A stretch of DNA of 64,000 nucleotides, taken from NCBI GenBank assembly GCA_937146645.1, contig CAKZRQ010000058.1, positions 124,001 through 188,000 of the forward strand, in the 5' to 3' direction. The DNA is from an uncultured Cyclobacteriaceae bacterium. Lineage in GTDB: Bacteria; Bacteroidota; Bacteroidia; Cytophagales; Cyclobacteriaceae. The notes below the pieces were generated by a model that worked only from the letters and a program-made list of their open reading frames with translations, had not been told where the DNA came from and searched no databases. The position numbers and the translations under genes were made by a program. Each line of letters starts with the position of its first letter. Within the stretch, counting starts at the first letter, position 1. Shown here piece by piece: positions 21,185 through 31,046 of this stretch.

Positions 21185-24100
21185 TTAGGCTTCAGTTTTG
21201 TCTTTATTTCTAATCTTAGTGAAGTACCAGACGTTAGGACTCACATTGATTTCTTCAAGTACGTGGTACGCTCTTTCTTCATTTACTTCCTTCACAGCTG
21301 AAGTAGTGTTCTCCTGAATCTTAAGCGTCTTAGACACTCGGCTATTTGGATCGTTCATATCACCAAATACCAAAGCATCAGTAGGACAAGCTGTTGCACA
21401 AGCAACATTGATCTCCCCATCCTTCACTTTTCTCTTCTCACGCTTGGCAGTAAGCTTACCTTCCTGAATTCTCTGAACACACATGGAGCACTTTTCCATT
21501 ACTCCTCTCACACGTACAGTTACATCAGGATTAAGAACCATCTTACCCAAATCGTCATTCTGAGCTACGTTCACACCAGCGAAGTCCTTGTTATCATGGT
21601 ACTTGAACCAGTTGAATCGTCTTACTTTATAAGGACAGTTGTTCGCACAATATCTTGTACCGATACATCTGTTATAAGTCATTTGATTAAGACCCTCGGT
21701 AGAGTGGGTCGTGGCAGCTACCGGACATACCGTCTCACATGGTGCATTATTACACTGCTGACACATCATCGGTTGGAAAGTAACCTCTGGATTTTCAGAA
21801 GCTTTTTCCATTCCTTCTAAGTCCTCAGCAGGAGCATCAGAAGAGTAGTAACGGTCGATTCGAATCCATGCCATCTCTCTTCGATTGAGCACTTCTTCTT
21901 TACCTACTACCGCAACATTATTTTCAACCTGACAAGCCACTGTACATGCACCACAACCAATACATGAGTTCATGTCAATTGCCAAGCCCCAGTGATGCTG
22001 GCTATATTGGTGTCCTTTCCAAAGAGAAATCTTGGATGGTTTAAGGAACTCACCTTCTTTGTAAATCTCAGGATGGTATCTTCCAGCAGAAGCATCTTGC
22101 TTGTACTCAGCTAGAGTAGCTTCCTGAATTACATTTTCACGACCCATAAAGGTGTGATGCGTCTGAGTTCTAGCGATTCTATAAGGATCAGCAGTCACAG
22201 CCACCTGAACATCACCTGTGATGTCAAAGTTGGTAAAGCCCTGAGAAGCGTCTGCAAAAGTATAGGCATTCACCCCTACTCCATTAGCTACTCGACCAGC
22301 CTTAGTTCTACCATATCCAACAGCAAGTCCGAAAGTTCCATCAGCTTGACCTGGCTGGACCATTACAGGAACAGTAAGAGTTTTACCATTTGCGGTGATA
22401 GTTGCTTTAACGGTACCACCCTCTACCATCTTTACACCATTTTCAGTAGCCCACTTCTGTGATACAGTCAAATAGTTATCCCAGGTTGCCTTGGTGATTG
22501 GATCAGGCATTTCCTGAAGCCATGGGTTATTTGCGAAAGCACCATTACCAATACCTACTTTTGCGTAAAGCGCAAGTTCCGCTCCGGCATTATCGGCAGA
22601 GTATGATCTTCCAATTGCTGCAGCAGCTGATGGCAAGTCTACCATCGGAGCTACAATTGGCTGTTCGCCTGAATCGATGGCGAGTACACCATTATATAAG
22701 GAGCGATCCCAAAATTCCTGGAAAGTATCCGTAGTTTCTACTTGTGGGTAAATCTCTGTTTCCCAAGCAGCCTGCATGAAGTCGTAGTACGAATCTTCTA
22801 CTCCAGCCCAAACAAGGAAGGAATCCTGAGCCTGACGAGTGTCAAACAAAGGAGAAATGGTTGGCTGAGCCAATGAATAATGACCTGTTTTTGGCTGATA
22901 GTCATTCCAAGCTTCCAATTCATGGTGATCAGGAGCATTCATCTTCACAAGAGAAGCTGTTTCATCTGCTACACCATTAGTAGCGATTGAAGCTTTGGCT
23001 TTAGCTATACCCGCAGCAAGCTCTTCACCTCTGGCGTGATCATAAACTGGATTACAGTTATAGAATATTACTCCTCCTACTCTTCCGGCATTCAAATCAG
23101 TAATGAACTGATTCATCTTTTCGTCATCACCTTTTCTGAAGTGAACAGGGTTGGCGAAATCGACAGTAGTACCTTGGCTTCCAAGCAATTCATTGATGGC
23201 ATTAACTACCACCTGAACATTTGGATCGTTAGAACCAGAAACTACAAGGCCAGCACCTTTGGCTGCCCAAAGATCATTAGCTGCCTTTTCAAGATGTGCC
23301 ACTTCTACTGCTGGAACAGAAACAGTTTGAGCACCTGCTTTCTTTGCAAGAGCATTATATAAAGCAAGAACTGCCAAACCACTTTGAGATGGCTTAATAG
23401 GAGTTCTATAATCGGCATTTGCTCCAGTAAGAGATAAATTAGACTCAAACTGGTAATGTCTAGACATCTCTGGCTTTTCTTTTGTAATCTTTCTGGTCTT
23501 AGCATACTGACCAGCGAATTCGATTGGAGAAATCCAGGTTCCCAAGAAATCAGCCCCAAAGGAAACGATAGTCTTGGCATTGTCGAAATGATAAGAAGGA
23601 ATCATTGCTTGACCGTAGGTCATCTCCGCAGCCTTGCTGATTCCGTAATTAGAAATAGGATCGTACTGGATATGCTCAGCTCCACCAAGTGCCTCAGAAA
23701 GTCTAGCGATAGCCTTTTCTGTAGAAGGAGAAAGCACGGTGTTAGAAACGATCTTCACAGTTCCGGCTGAAGCCAAAGCTGATTTTCCTTGACTATCTAA
23801 AGTAGCCCAGTCAGTTTTAGCACCATCGATCATTGGACCAGTTAATCTGGCTTTGTCATACAGAGAAAGAACAGATCCTTCAACTATCGCATTTACTTTT
23901 CCTTTATTAATAGGAGAAAGTGTATTTCCATCGATCTTAATTGGTCTACCTTCTCTGGTCTTAACCACTACTGATGCATAATCTCCTCCGGAACTGAAGG
24001 TGGAAGCGTAGTAATTAGGAATGGATGGATTTATATCGACAGGCTTGTTGACATAAGGAATAGCTTTTCTGACTGGTGCCTCACAAGCGGCAAGAGATGC

Positions 24101-24277
24101 CGCAGCAAGGGAGAATCCCATCATTTTAAGGAAGTCTCTTCTGGAAGATCCTCCTTCACTATCCTGTCCACCTACTGATGGAAGTTCAACAAACTCTTTA
24201 TCTGCATTCTTTACAAACTCCGGATCGTTATTGAGTTCCTCAAGCCCTTTCCAGTAAGTTTTTTTCGTATCCTTCAT
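21185..24277 (-). CDS. actB: ACIII subunit ActB (TAT-variant molybdopterin-oxidoreductase-like domain fused to 4Fe-4S ferredoxin domain)
   Basis: SSRRDFLKMMGFSLAAASLAAC Tat/lipobox signal; CIGCGACTVACQVEN, CQQCNNAPCETVCPV, CIGTRYCANNCPY, CSMCVQRI Fe-S clusters. Confidence 0.94.
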   Translation of the reverse strand: MKDTKKTYWKGLEELNNDPEFVKNADKEFVELPSVGGQDSEGGSSRRDFLKMMGFSLAAASLAACEAPVRKAIPYVNKPVDINPSIPNYYASTFSSGGDYASVVVKTREGRPIKIDGNTLSPINKGKVNAIVEGSVLSLYDKARLTGPMIDGAKTDWATLDSQGKSALASAGTVKIVSNTVLSPSTEKAIARLSEALGGAEHIQYDPISNYGISKAAEMTYGQAMIPSYHFDNAKTIVSFGADFLGTWISPIEFAGQYAKTRKITKEKPEMSRHYQFESNLSLTGANADYRTPIKPSQSGLAVLALYNALAKKAGAQTVSVPAVEVAHLEKAANDLWAAKGAGLVVSGSNDPNVQVVVNAINELLGSQGTTVDFANPVHFRKGDDEKMNQFITDLNAGRVGGVIFYNCNPVYDHARGEELAAGIAKAKASIATNGVADETASLVKMNAPDHHELEAWNDYQPKTGHYSLAQPTISPLFDTRQAQDSFLVWAGVEDSYYDFMQAAWETEIYPQVETTDTFQEFWDRSLYNGVLAIDSGEQPIVAPMVDLPSAAAAIGRSYSADNAGAELALYAKVGIGNGAFANNPWLQEMPDPITKATWDNYLTVSQKWATENGVKMVEGGTVKATITANGKTLTVPVMVQPGQADGTFGLAVGYGRTKAGRVANGVGVNAYTFADASQGFTNFDITGDVQVAVTADPYRIARTQTHHTFMGRENVIQEATLAEYKQDASAGRYHPEIYKEGEFLKPSKISLWKGHQYSQHHWGLAIDMNSCIGCGACTVACQVENNVAVVGKEEVLNRREMAWIRIDRYYSSDAPAEDLEGMEKASENPEVTFQPMMCQQCNNAPCETVCPVAATTHSTEGLNQMTYNRCIGTRYCANNCPYKVRRFNWFKYHDNKDFAGVNVAQNDDLGKMVLNPDVTVRVRGVMEKCSMCVQRIQEGKLTAKREKRKVKDGEINVACATACPTDALVFGDMNDPNSRVSKTLKIQENTTSAVKEVNEERAYHVLEEINVSPNVWYFTKIRNKDKTEA

Positions 24278-24313
24278 TTTATATAGAGAAATGAAATTTC
24301 TGAATGATTCTAA

Positions 24314-25579
24314 TTAATAGTGGCACTTAGCACACTCCAGACCTCCGATGTCTTTGACTTTCAAAGCATCCTTAGAGTCAGAGTGAAGTTGAACTAACTT
24401 GTCATAGTATTCATTGCCGGAAGCGGCGATTTCAGTCTGTCTGTGACAGTCAATACACCAACCCATAGTCAATGAGCTGTGCTGCGCGACCACTTCCATT
24501 TCCTGAATCTCTCCATGGCAAGTTTGACATTCGATACCACCTACCTTCACGTGCTGAGAGTGATTGAAGTAAGCTAAATCGGGAAGGTTGTGGACTCGAA
24601 CCCATTCGATCGGGGTGTCATTTTCCACAGCCGAATAAATTTTAGCGATTTCTGGAGACATACCTTCCTGTCCATCTACATTCTGAATGTGAGTATGACA
24701 GTTCATACAAATATTTGCCGATGGAATGTTAGCAGATTTGCCAATCTCCACACCTGTATGACAATATTGACAAGCAATCTCGTGTTCACCTGCGTGAAGT
24801 GCGTGAGAGAAGGCGATTGGCTGAGCTGGTGCATATCCTTGCTGCACACCTACCGAGTATAAACCGTCAATTGCGGTTTTAGCTACAAGAGCAACAACAA
24901 GGGCCGTGACAATTATTACAAATCCATCGCTTCGAAGAACTCTACCAAGGTCAAACTTCGCACTGACGAATTCCTTGTCATCCTCTTCGAGATCTTGCTT
25001 ATTCAGGTATTTGGTAAGCACTGAGGTAATTAATCCAAGTACCACAAGGATCAGAAGAAGAATGACCACAAGCACTACCAAAATGATAGTAAGGAATTCA
25101 CTTGGAATTCCACCTGAAGCTCCTGCACTTCCATCACCACCTGCGGCTGCAGCGGCAGTTTCTGCTGCTGGGTCAACCTTATCCCCGTATTCAATGTAGG
25201 ATAGAAGATTATTCAAATCATCATCTGAAAGGAAGGTGTGCGGCGGCATTACGATGTTATTGTATTCTGCATACAATTCATTCGCGTATTCATCGCCAGT
25301 TGCGATGACAGCCTGAGAATTCAGAATGAAGTTCTTCGCCCACTCAACAGTCTGTCTTTCTGTAATTCCTCTCAGTGCCGGACCAGTATACTTTTGGTCA
25401 AGTTTGTGACACTGTTTACAGTTGGCATTGAAAACGGTTTTTCCTGCAGCAATTGCTTCTTCACTCTCCACAACAGCAGGATCTGCTGCCATAGCCTGAT
25501 TTCCCAAAATGAGGAAAAACATCATAGCGATGACCTGCAAACTCGTCCGAATTCCAATTAGCGCTCGTTTGGATAACAT
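24314..25579 (-). CDS. actA: ACIII subunit ActA, multiheme cytochrome c with extra N-terminal monoheme domain
   Basis: Six CxxCH motifs counted: CKQCH, CQYCH, CMNCH, CQTCH, CIDCH, CAKCH; signal peptide and central TM segment. Confidence 0.9.
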   Translation of the reverse strand: MLSKRALIGIRTSLQVIAMMFFLILGNQAMAADPAVVESEEAIAAGKTVFNANCKQCHKLDQKYTGPALRGITERQTVEWAKNFILNSQAVIATGDEYANELYAEYNNIVMPPHTFLSDDDLNNLLSYIEYGDKVDPAAETAAAAAGGDGSAGASGGIPSEFLTIILVVLVVILLLILVVLGLITSVLTKYLNKQDLEEDDKEFVSAKFDLGRVLRSDGFVIIVTALVVALVAKTAIDGLYSVGVQQGYAPAQPIAFSHALHAGEHEIACQYCHTGVEIGKSANIPSANICMNCHTHIQNVDGQEGMSPEIAKIYSAVENDTPIEWVRVHNLPDLAYFNHSQHVKVGGIECQTCHGEIQEMEVVAQHSSLTMGWCIDCHRQTEIAASGNEYYDKLVQLHSDSKDALKVKDIGGLECAKCHY

Positions 25580-25624
25580 ATTTTAAGCTAATTAAATAGT
25601 TAATATGGTTCTTTGTAACCCCTG

Positions 25625-25655
25625 CAAAGGTACTACCCGCGGGTTTATTTTCAAA
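25625..25655 (-). promoter_or_regulatory. Bacteroidota primary-sigma promoter for the act/cox cluster
   Basis: On the minus strand TTTG-N19-TACCTTTG (plus strand CAAAGGTA at 25625-25632, CAAA at 25652-25655), about 46 nt upstream of the actA start; matches TTTG / TAnnTTTG consensus. Confidence 0.75.
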
Positions 25656-25892
25656 CATGCCTCAGATAAGTAGAACTGTACAAAACCGTACATTTTGAAT
25701 TATTATAATAATCTGATTAACAGATAATTATAGCATCTTTTCAGACTCAATTTTTATTTAGAATATTTATAAATAACGTAAAAATTAAACTTTTAAATCA
25801 ACCCTTGAAATTGCTTATGATTTTTATAAATTTTCCTTTGAATTTCAGTCTTTATACCACTCCAATTTGAGGCATTTTTTTTGATTACCGTA

Positions 25893-25923
25893 TTTGCGCA
25901 GGAATAGATATTAACTAGATTTG
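25893..25923 (+). promoter_or_regulatory. Bacteroidota promoter upstream of tRNA-Cys
   Basis: TTTG (25893-25896), N19, TAGATTTG (25916-25923), 17 nt before the tRNA. Confidence 0.8.
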
Positions 25924-25940
25924 CACTCCATTAAGCAAAT

Positions 25941-26011
25941 GGTCGCGTGGCCGAGTGGCTAGGCAGAGGTCTGCAAAACCTTGTACAGCGGTTCGAATCC
26001 GCTCGCGACCT
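25941..26011 (+). tRNA. tRNA-Cys (anticodon GCA)
   Basis: 7-bp acceptor stem GGTCGCG/CGCGACC, anticodon loop CTGCAAA, T arm GCGGTTCGAATCCGC. Confidence 0.95.
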
Positions 26012-26018
26012 CAAAAGA

Positions 26019-26046
26019 AAAAGCATCCCAATAGGATGCTTTTTTG
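26019..26046 (+). terminator. Intrinsic terminator after tRNA-Cys
   Basis: AAGCATCC-caata-GGATGCTT followed by a T run. Confidence 0.85.
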
Positions 26047-26098
26047 TTTGCTGAATCTTTGATCTTTTATCCTTCGCTCACCATTTCTCATGGGCATA

Positions 26099-26138
26099 AA
26101 AAACGCCGAATGATCACTCATCCGGCGTTTCTATTTTA
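26099..26138 (-). terminator. Intrinsic terminator for rpsA
   Basis: Minus strand ACGCCGGATGAGTGATCATTCGGCGT then TTTTTT; lies just 3' of the rpsA stop. Confidence 0.8.
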
Positions 26139-26151
26139 AATCTAAAGGAAA

Positions 26152-27909
26152 TTACTTCTTTCCTTCCATTTTCTCTTTAAGATCAGCTAAAGCTCCCAAG
26201 TCACCTAGGGTAGACTTCTCAGCTGCCGGCATAGAAGTCTCAGACTTCTTCTTGGCTGCTTTCTTTGGAGCTGGCTTGATGTCATCTCTGAACATAGCGG
26301 TGTGTGAAAGAACAATTCGCTTATCCTCTTTAGAGAACTCAGCTACCTTAAAGTCAATTGCCTCCCCTACCTCTACCTGAGAACCATCTTCTTTCTGAAG
26401 ATTCTTCACAGTAGCGAAACCTTCCAATCCGTATGGAAGCTCAAGGACAGCACCTTTATCGTTCTTAGAAACCACAGTACACTTGTGAACAGATCCTACT
26501 GGGAACACAGATTCGAATGTATCCCATGGATTCTCTTCAAGCTGCTTATGCCCAAGAGCAAGTCTTCTGTTGTCAACATCTAGCTCAAGAACTTGAACTT
26601 CAAGCTCATCACCAACTTTCACAAACTCAGAAGGATGCTTGATCTTCTTAGTCCAGGATAGATCAGAAACGTGTACCAATCCGTCGATACCCTCTTCAAG
26701 CTCCAGGAATAGACCGAAGTTAGTAAGGTTTCTTACCACACCTTTATGCTTAGTACCTACAGCGTATTTAGATACCATATCATCCTTAGTCCATGGATCC
26801 TCAGTAAGCTGCTTGATACCAAGAGACATCTTACGATCGTCCTTGTCAAGAGTCAACACAACTGCTTCGATCTCATCACCTACTTTCACAAAGTCAGCAG
26901 GGTTTCTTAAGTGCTGAGACCAGCTCATTTCACTTACGTGAATCAAACCTTCTACTCCAGCTGCTAGCTCAAGGAATGCACCATAGTCTGCTACATTTAC
27001 AATCTTACCTTGAACCTTTGCTCCAACTTCAAGGCTGGAAGCCAAAGAATCCCAAGGATGATCAGTAAGCTGCTTCATACCCAAAGAAATTCTCTTCTTG
27101 TCATCGTCGAAGTCAAGAACCACAACCTGTACTTTCTCGTCAAGTTGAAGCATTTCTTCTGGATGATTGATACGACCCCAAGAAATATCTGTAATGTGAA
27201 GAAGACCATCCACACCACCTAGATCGATGAATACACCGAAGTTGGTCATGTTCTTGATCACACCTTCCAATACCTGACCTTTCTCAAGATTGTTAAGAAT
27301 CTCAGCTTTCTGCTTCTCAAGATCCTTCTCGATAAGCACTTTGTGAGAAACTACTACGTTATCATTTGCGTGGTTGATTTTTACCACTTTCACTTCCATT
27401 TGCTTACCTACATAGATATCGAAATCTCTGATAGGCTTCACATCGATTTGAGAACCTGGAAGGAAAGCCTCCACACCGTAGATATCTACGATCAAACCAC
27501 CTTTAGTTCTTCTTTTCACCAAACCTTCGATGACATTATCTTCAGCTAGAGCTGCTTCGATATCCTGCCATGCCTTAACGATCTTGGCTTTCTTTCGAGA
27601 AAGGATCAATTGACCCAAAGCATTTTCTTGCTCCTCGATAAAAACTTCTACCGTGTCACCTGGATTGATTGACTCCAAGTCACGGAATTCACTTACTGGA
27701 ACTAGTCCATCTGATTTGAAACCGATGTTGATGATCACGTCCTTATCGTTCACACCTACTACAGTTCCTGAGATCACTTCTTTTTCCTGGATTTCATTCA
27801 ATGTACCTTCGTACAAAGCTTCCATCTTTTCGCGATCTTCTTTGGAATAACCTTCGCCGAAACCTTTTGGCTCAACGTTGTCCCAGTCAAATTCTTCTTT
27901 GTTAGACAT
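26152..27909 (-). CDS. rpsA: 30S ribosomal protein S1 (multi-S1-domain)
   Basis: Repeated S1 motifs (GVFIDLGGVDGLLHITDISW, GAFLELAAGVEGLIHVSEMSW, GLFLELEEGIDGLVHVSDLSW). Likely start is the internal Met MSNKEEFDWDNVE at 27909; the ORF track extends it to 27999. Confidence 0.93.
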   Translation of the reverse strand: MSNKEEFDWDNVEPKGFGEGYSKEDREKMEALYEGTLNEIQEKEVISGTVVGVNDKDVIINIGFKSDGLVPVSEFRDLESINPGDTVEVFIEEQENALGQLILSRKKAKIVKAWQDIEAALAEDNVIEGLVKRRTKGGLIVDIYGVEAFLPGSQIDVKPIRDFDIYVGKQMEVKVVKINHANDNVVVSHKVLIEKDLEKQKAEILNNLEKGQVLEGVIKNMTNFGVFIDLGGVDGLLHITDISWGRINHPEEMLQLDEKVQVVVLDFDDDKKRISLGMKQLTDHPWDSLASSLEVGAKVQGKIVNVADYGAFLELAAGVEGLIHVSEMSWSQHLRNPADFVKVGDEIEAVVLTLDKDDRKMSLGIKQLTEDPWTKDDMVSKYAVGTKHKGVVRNLTNFGLFLELEEGIDGLVHVSDLSWTKKIKHPSEFVKVGDELEVQVLELDVDNRRLALGHKQLEENPWDTFESVFPVGSVHKCTVVSKNDKGAVLELPYGLEGFATVKNLQKEDGSQVEVGEAIDFKVAEFSKEDKRIVLSHTAMFRDDIKPAPKKAAKKKSETSMPAAEKSTLGDLGALADLKEKMEGKK

Positions 27910-28021
27910 AATTTTTAAGACCCTGATAGTCAACAATCTTAGGGTCATCAGATTGCTGATTTTATGTTTGTGAAAGGTGACTCTGACGACCAAAGCCAAC
28001 CCCGTCCACCTGAACGGACTG

Positions 28022-28050
28022 CAAAGGTACGGTTTTTATCAGATTAGAAA
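28022..28050 (-). promoter_or_regulatory. Probable promoter for rpsA
   Basis: Minus-strand -7 element TACCTTTG (plus CAAAGGTA 28022-28029) is perfect; -33 is weak (TTTC, 17-nt spacing). Confidence 0.45.
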
Positions 28051-28215
28051 AAATTCACATCCGGAATAAAAAATAGAGCATCCCTTCAAATAAGGAATGA
28101 GGAATTATACATGAAAGCTGCTAAACTTGAAAAAGAAAAGCCTCGGAGCGCTCCGAGGCCTATGCAAGCAAAGAGTTTTTTATTAATTAATACCCAAAAG
28201 TAAGGAATTTAGCTG

Positions 28216-28947
28216 ATGATGAAAGTCTTACAGGCCAGTTACTCCATTTATGCCTTATTGTTATTCATCCTTTTGATGTTGGTATTTGGACTATTTATAA
28301 TAATTCCTCTAATAATAAGTCCTAAGGGTGCCAAAATTTCATTTGTCTTCTTCAGACTATGGGCAGGTCTCTGGTTTTTCTTATGTGGCGTGAGGTATGA
28401 AGTTGAGGGCCTTGAACACATTAAAAAAGAATCAAGCTACATATTCATTTTTAATCATCGCTCCTTTGTCGATGCGCCTATTATTCCGGTTTCAGTACCT
28501 AAAGAAGTAAATGCCATTGGTAAAAAAGAGCTGTCCAAAATCCCAATTTTCGGTCTTATCGTGGATCGGGTAGCGGTTTGGGTGGACAGGTCCAGCCCAC
28601 AATCACGAAAAGAAAGTCTACGAAAAGTAAAAGAAGTTATTGCTTCCGGAGTCTCAGTAATGATCGCACCAGAAGGCACAAGAAATGGTACGGGCGAAAC
28701 ACTTCTTCCCTTCAAAAAGGGCGCATTTCGGCTTTCGGCAGAAACTCAAACTCCGATCCTCCCAATGGCAATTATTGGTGCTGATAAAATTCTACCAAAA
28801 GGCGGGAAGATAATGAAGCCTGGAAAAATTAGAGTCATTTTCTCAAAAGAGATGAGCCCACCTAGTTCCTCCGACGAAGACACCATATTAAGCTATACCG
28901 AAAAGGGAAGAAATAGGCTTGAAGCAATGCTTCTTACTCATGAATAA
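28216..28947 (+). CDS. plsC: 1-acyl-sn-glycerol-3-phosphate acyltransferase
   Basis: FNHRSFVDAP (HxxxxD variant) and APEGTRNGTGETLLPFKKGAF motifs. Confidence 0.9.
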   Translation: MMKVLQASYSIYALLLFILLMLVFGLFIIIPLIISPKGAKISFVFFRLWAGLWFFLCGVRYEVEGLEHIKKESSYIFIFNHRSFVDAPIIPVSVPKEVNAIGKKELSKIPIFGLIVDRVAVWVDRSSPQSRKESLRKVKEVIASGVSVMIAPEGTRNGTGETLLPFKKGAFRLSAETQTPILPMAIIGADKILPKGGKIMKPGKIRVIFSKEMSPPSSSDEDTILSYTEKGRNRLEAMLLTHE

Positions 28948-29591
28948 TCTTCTGATTCATTAGGTACGACTACTGCGTCTTCAGTAAGATCTTCGAAAAG
29001 CTTATAAATCGTGAAATAGGAAACTGGAATCGATACCAATAGGCCAATTCCAAGTGCCAGCACTCCAGCTATATTAATAAGTAACAACACGACTCCAAGT
29101 CCAAAAAACTTGAACCAATTCTTGGTAACGAGTCTCCTGCTTAGTTCCATCGCAGTCCAAAATTCGAACCCTCCATAGATCACAAAGAGGTGAGCGAACA
29201 TATATCCAACCAACAGATAAATACCTGGAATTATCAAAAACACGATTCCGATGACAGTCAAGATAGAACTTATAAGATTTACAATAATTAGGGCTAACCA
29301 GTACTGGAAGCCTTTGAAATAATCAGGAAAATCGAAAAACTCATTTTGACTAATTCGATTTCCAATCAAATAGAATCCAGCCAAAAGCGGTGGAGAGAGG
29401 AAAATGGAATAGACAAATACGTAATCCTCAAGGAAATGAGTAAAGAGAAATTGGGAGAGCAAGATCACAAAAGTGAAACCAATGTGCATCAAAGGGTTCA
29501 CCTTGAAGGTTTCAAAGCCCTTGGTAATGGAATTCCCGATGTCAAAATCGACATCCCCGGCAATAATCCTTTCGAGTTTTCCTAAATCCAT
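28938..29591 (-). CDS. Polytopic membrane protein, unknown function (DUF975-like topology)
   Basis: 217 aa, multiple hydrophobic segments, conserved-looking IPGIYLLVGYMFA. Confidence 0.6.
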   Translation of the reverse strand: MDLGKLERIIAGDVDFDIGNSITKGFETFKVNPLMHIGFTFVILLSQFLFTHFLEDYVFVYSIFLSPPLLAGFYLIGNRISQNEFFDFPDYFKGFQYWLALIIVNLISSILTVIGIVFLIIPGIYLLVGYMFAHLFVIYGGFEFWTAMELSRRLVTKNWFKFFGLGVVLLLINIAGVLALGIGLLVSIPVSYFTIYKLFEDLTEDAVVVPNESEDYS

Positions 29592-29594
29592 ACC

Positions 29595-30962
29595 TTAATT
29601 GGTGTAAGCCTCAAGGATATCATGTTTGGTTATGATATGAATCTGATTCGCATCATCACGCACTAAAACCGCTTTCTCCTTCTCAACCATACTTGAGAGC
29701 ACATCTAAAGTGCTATCTAAAGCGACAAAATCCATGGAGTCTTCCATCACGTCATTCACTGTTGCATCTTTAAGCTCTGGGGTTTCAATAATCCTTGCAA
29801 GCAGCTTGGTATCCGTAACAGATCCAACTACCTCCCCGTCTTCCATGACTGGGATTTGGGAAACACTTGTCTTATTCATTAAAGCAATCGCATCACGCAC
29901 GGAATCGGATTTCTTTGAAGAAACCAATGAAAAACTTCCATTTCGCTGAGCGATGATATCTCTGGCAGTAGAAAAAGTTCTATCCTCAAGGAAGCCATGA
30001 TTTCTCATCCAATCATCATTGTAAACCTTTCCAAGGTATCGAGTACCATGATCTGGCAAAATGATCACCATTCTATCCCCTTCTTTAAGATTTTCTTTGG
30101 CGTATTCTAAAGCTCCATGTACAGCTGCACCACATGACCACCCTATGAATAGGCCTTCTTCTCGAGCCAGCCTTCTAGTCATTACCGCCGCATCTTTATC
30201 TGTGACCTTCACAAAGTGATCGATCACGTCGAAGTTTACATTCTTTGGAAGGATATCTTCCCCGATACCCTCAGTGAGATAGGGATAAACCTCCTTCTCG
30301 TCGAAAACACCAGTTTCCTTGTATTTCTTAAAAACTGAACCATACGTATCAATTCCAACCGTTATTATATCCAAATTCTGCTCCTTTAGATAGGTTGCCG
30401 TCCCGCACATAGAACCACCAGTACCCACACCTGCTGCATAGTGTGTAATCTTACCTTCTGTATCCTTCCAAATCTCAGGGCCTGTAGTCTCGTAGTGAGC
30501 CGCAGTATTTGAGAGATTATCGTATTGATTCGGATAAAAGGAGTTTGGAATATCTGCATTTAGCTTTCGTGCTACGGAATAATAAGACCGAGGATCTTCT
30601 GGAGCGACATTCGTTGGGCAAACAATTACCTCAGCACCTACCGCCTTTAGGATGTCAATCTTCTCCTGAGACTGCTTATCAGCCATGGTGAAAATACACT
30701 TGTATCCTTTTGCTACAGCCGCCAGAGCCAAACCCATTCCAGTATTTCCAGAAGTCCCTTCAATAATAGTTCCTCCTGGCTTCAGGATGCCTTCTTTCTC
30801 CGCATCCTCCACCATTTTGATAGCCATCCTATCCTTCATGGAATTTCCTGGATTAAAGTATTCCACTTTTACCAGAATCTCACCCTTAATTCCCTGGTTG
30901 ACTTTGTTTAGCCGAATCATCGGAGTATCCCCGATAGTTTCTATGATGGAGTTATAAATCAT
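29595..30962 (-). CDS. PLP-dependent cystathionine beta-synthase/cysteine synthase with C-terminal CBS domains
   Basis: NPGNSMKDRMA PLP lysine motif, EGTSGNTGMGLA, GVGTGGSMCG; C-terminal CBS pair (MNKTSVSQIPVMEDGEVVGSVTDTKLL). Confidence 0.9.
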   Translation of the reverse strand: MIYNSIIETIGDTPMIRLNKVNQGIKGEILVKVEYFNPGNSMKDRMAIKMVEDAEKEGILKPGGTIIEGTSGNTGMGLALAAVAKGYKCIFTMADKQSQEKIDILKAVGAEVIVCPTNVAPEDPRSYYSVARKLNADIPNSFYPNQYDNLSNTAAHYETTGPEIWKDTEGKITHYAAGVGTGGSMCGTATYLKEQNLDIITVGIDTYGSVFKKYKETGVFDEKEVYPYLTEGIGEDILPKNVNFDVIDHFVKVTDKDAAVMTRRLAREEGLFIGWSCGAAVHGALEYAKENLKEGDRMVIILPDHGTRYLGKVYNDDWMRNHGFLEDRTFSTARDIIAQRNGSFSLVSSKKSDSVRDAIALMNKTSVSQIPVMEDGEVVGSVTDTKLLARIIETPELKDATVNDVMEDSMDFVALDSTLDVLSSMVEKEKAVLVRDDANQIHIITKHDILEAYTN

Positions 30963-31046
30963 GGTAGGTTATTTAACGCTTCAAAATTACAGGATTTCCT
31001 TTCAAAAAATCTTAACCCAAGAAATCAAATTTTAATTCCAGAGGTG

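Noticed and set aside
21596-23770. Several plus-strand ORFs inside actB (e.g. 22154..22462, 23036..23362, 23456..23770)
   Set aside because: Antisense shadows of a strongly conserved gene; sequences are low-quality and lack family features.
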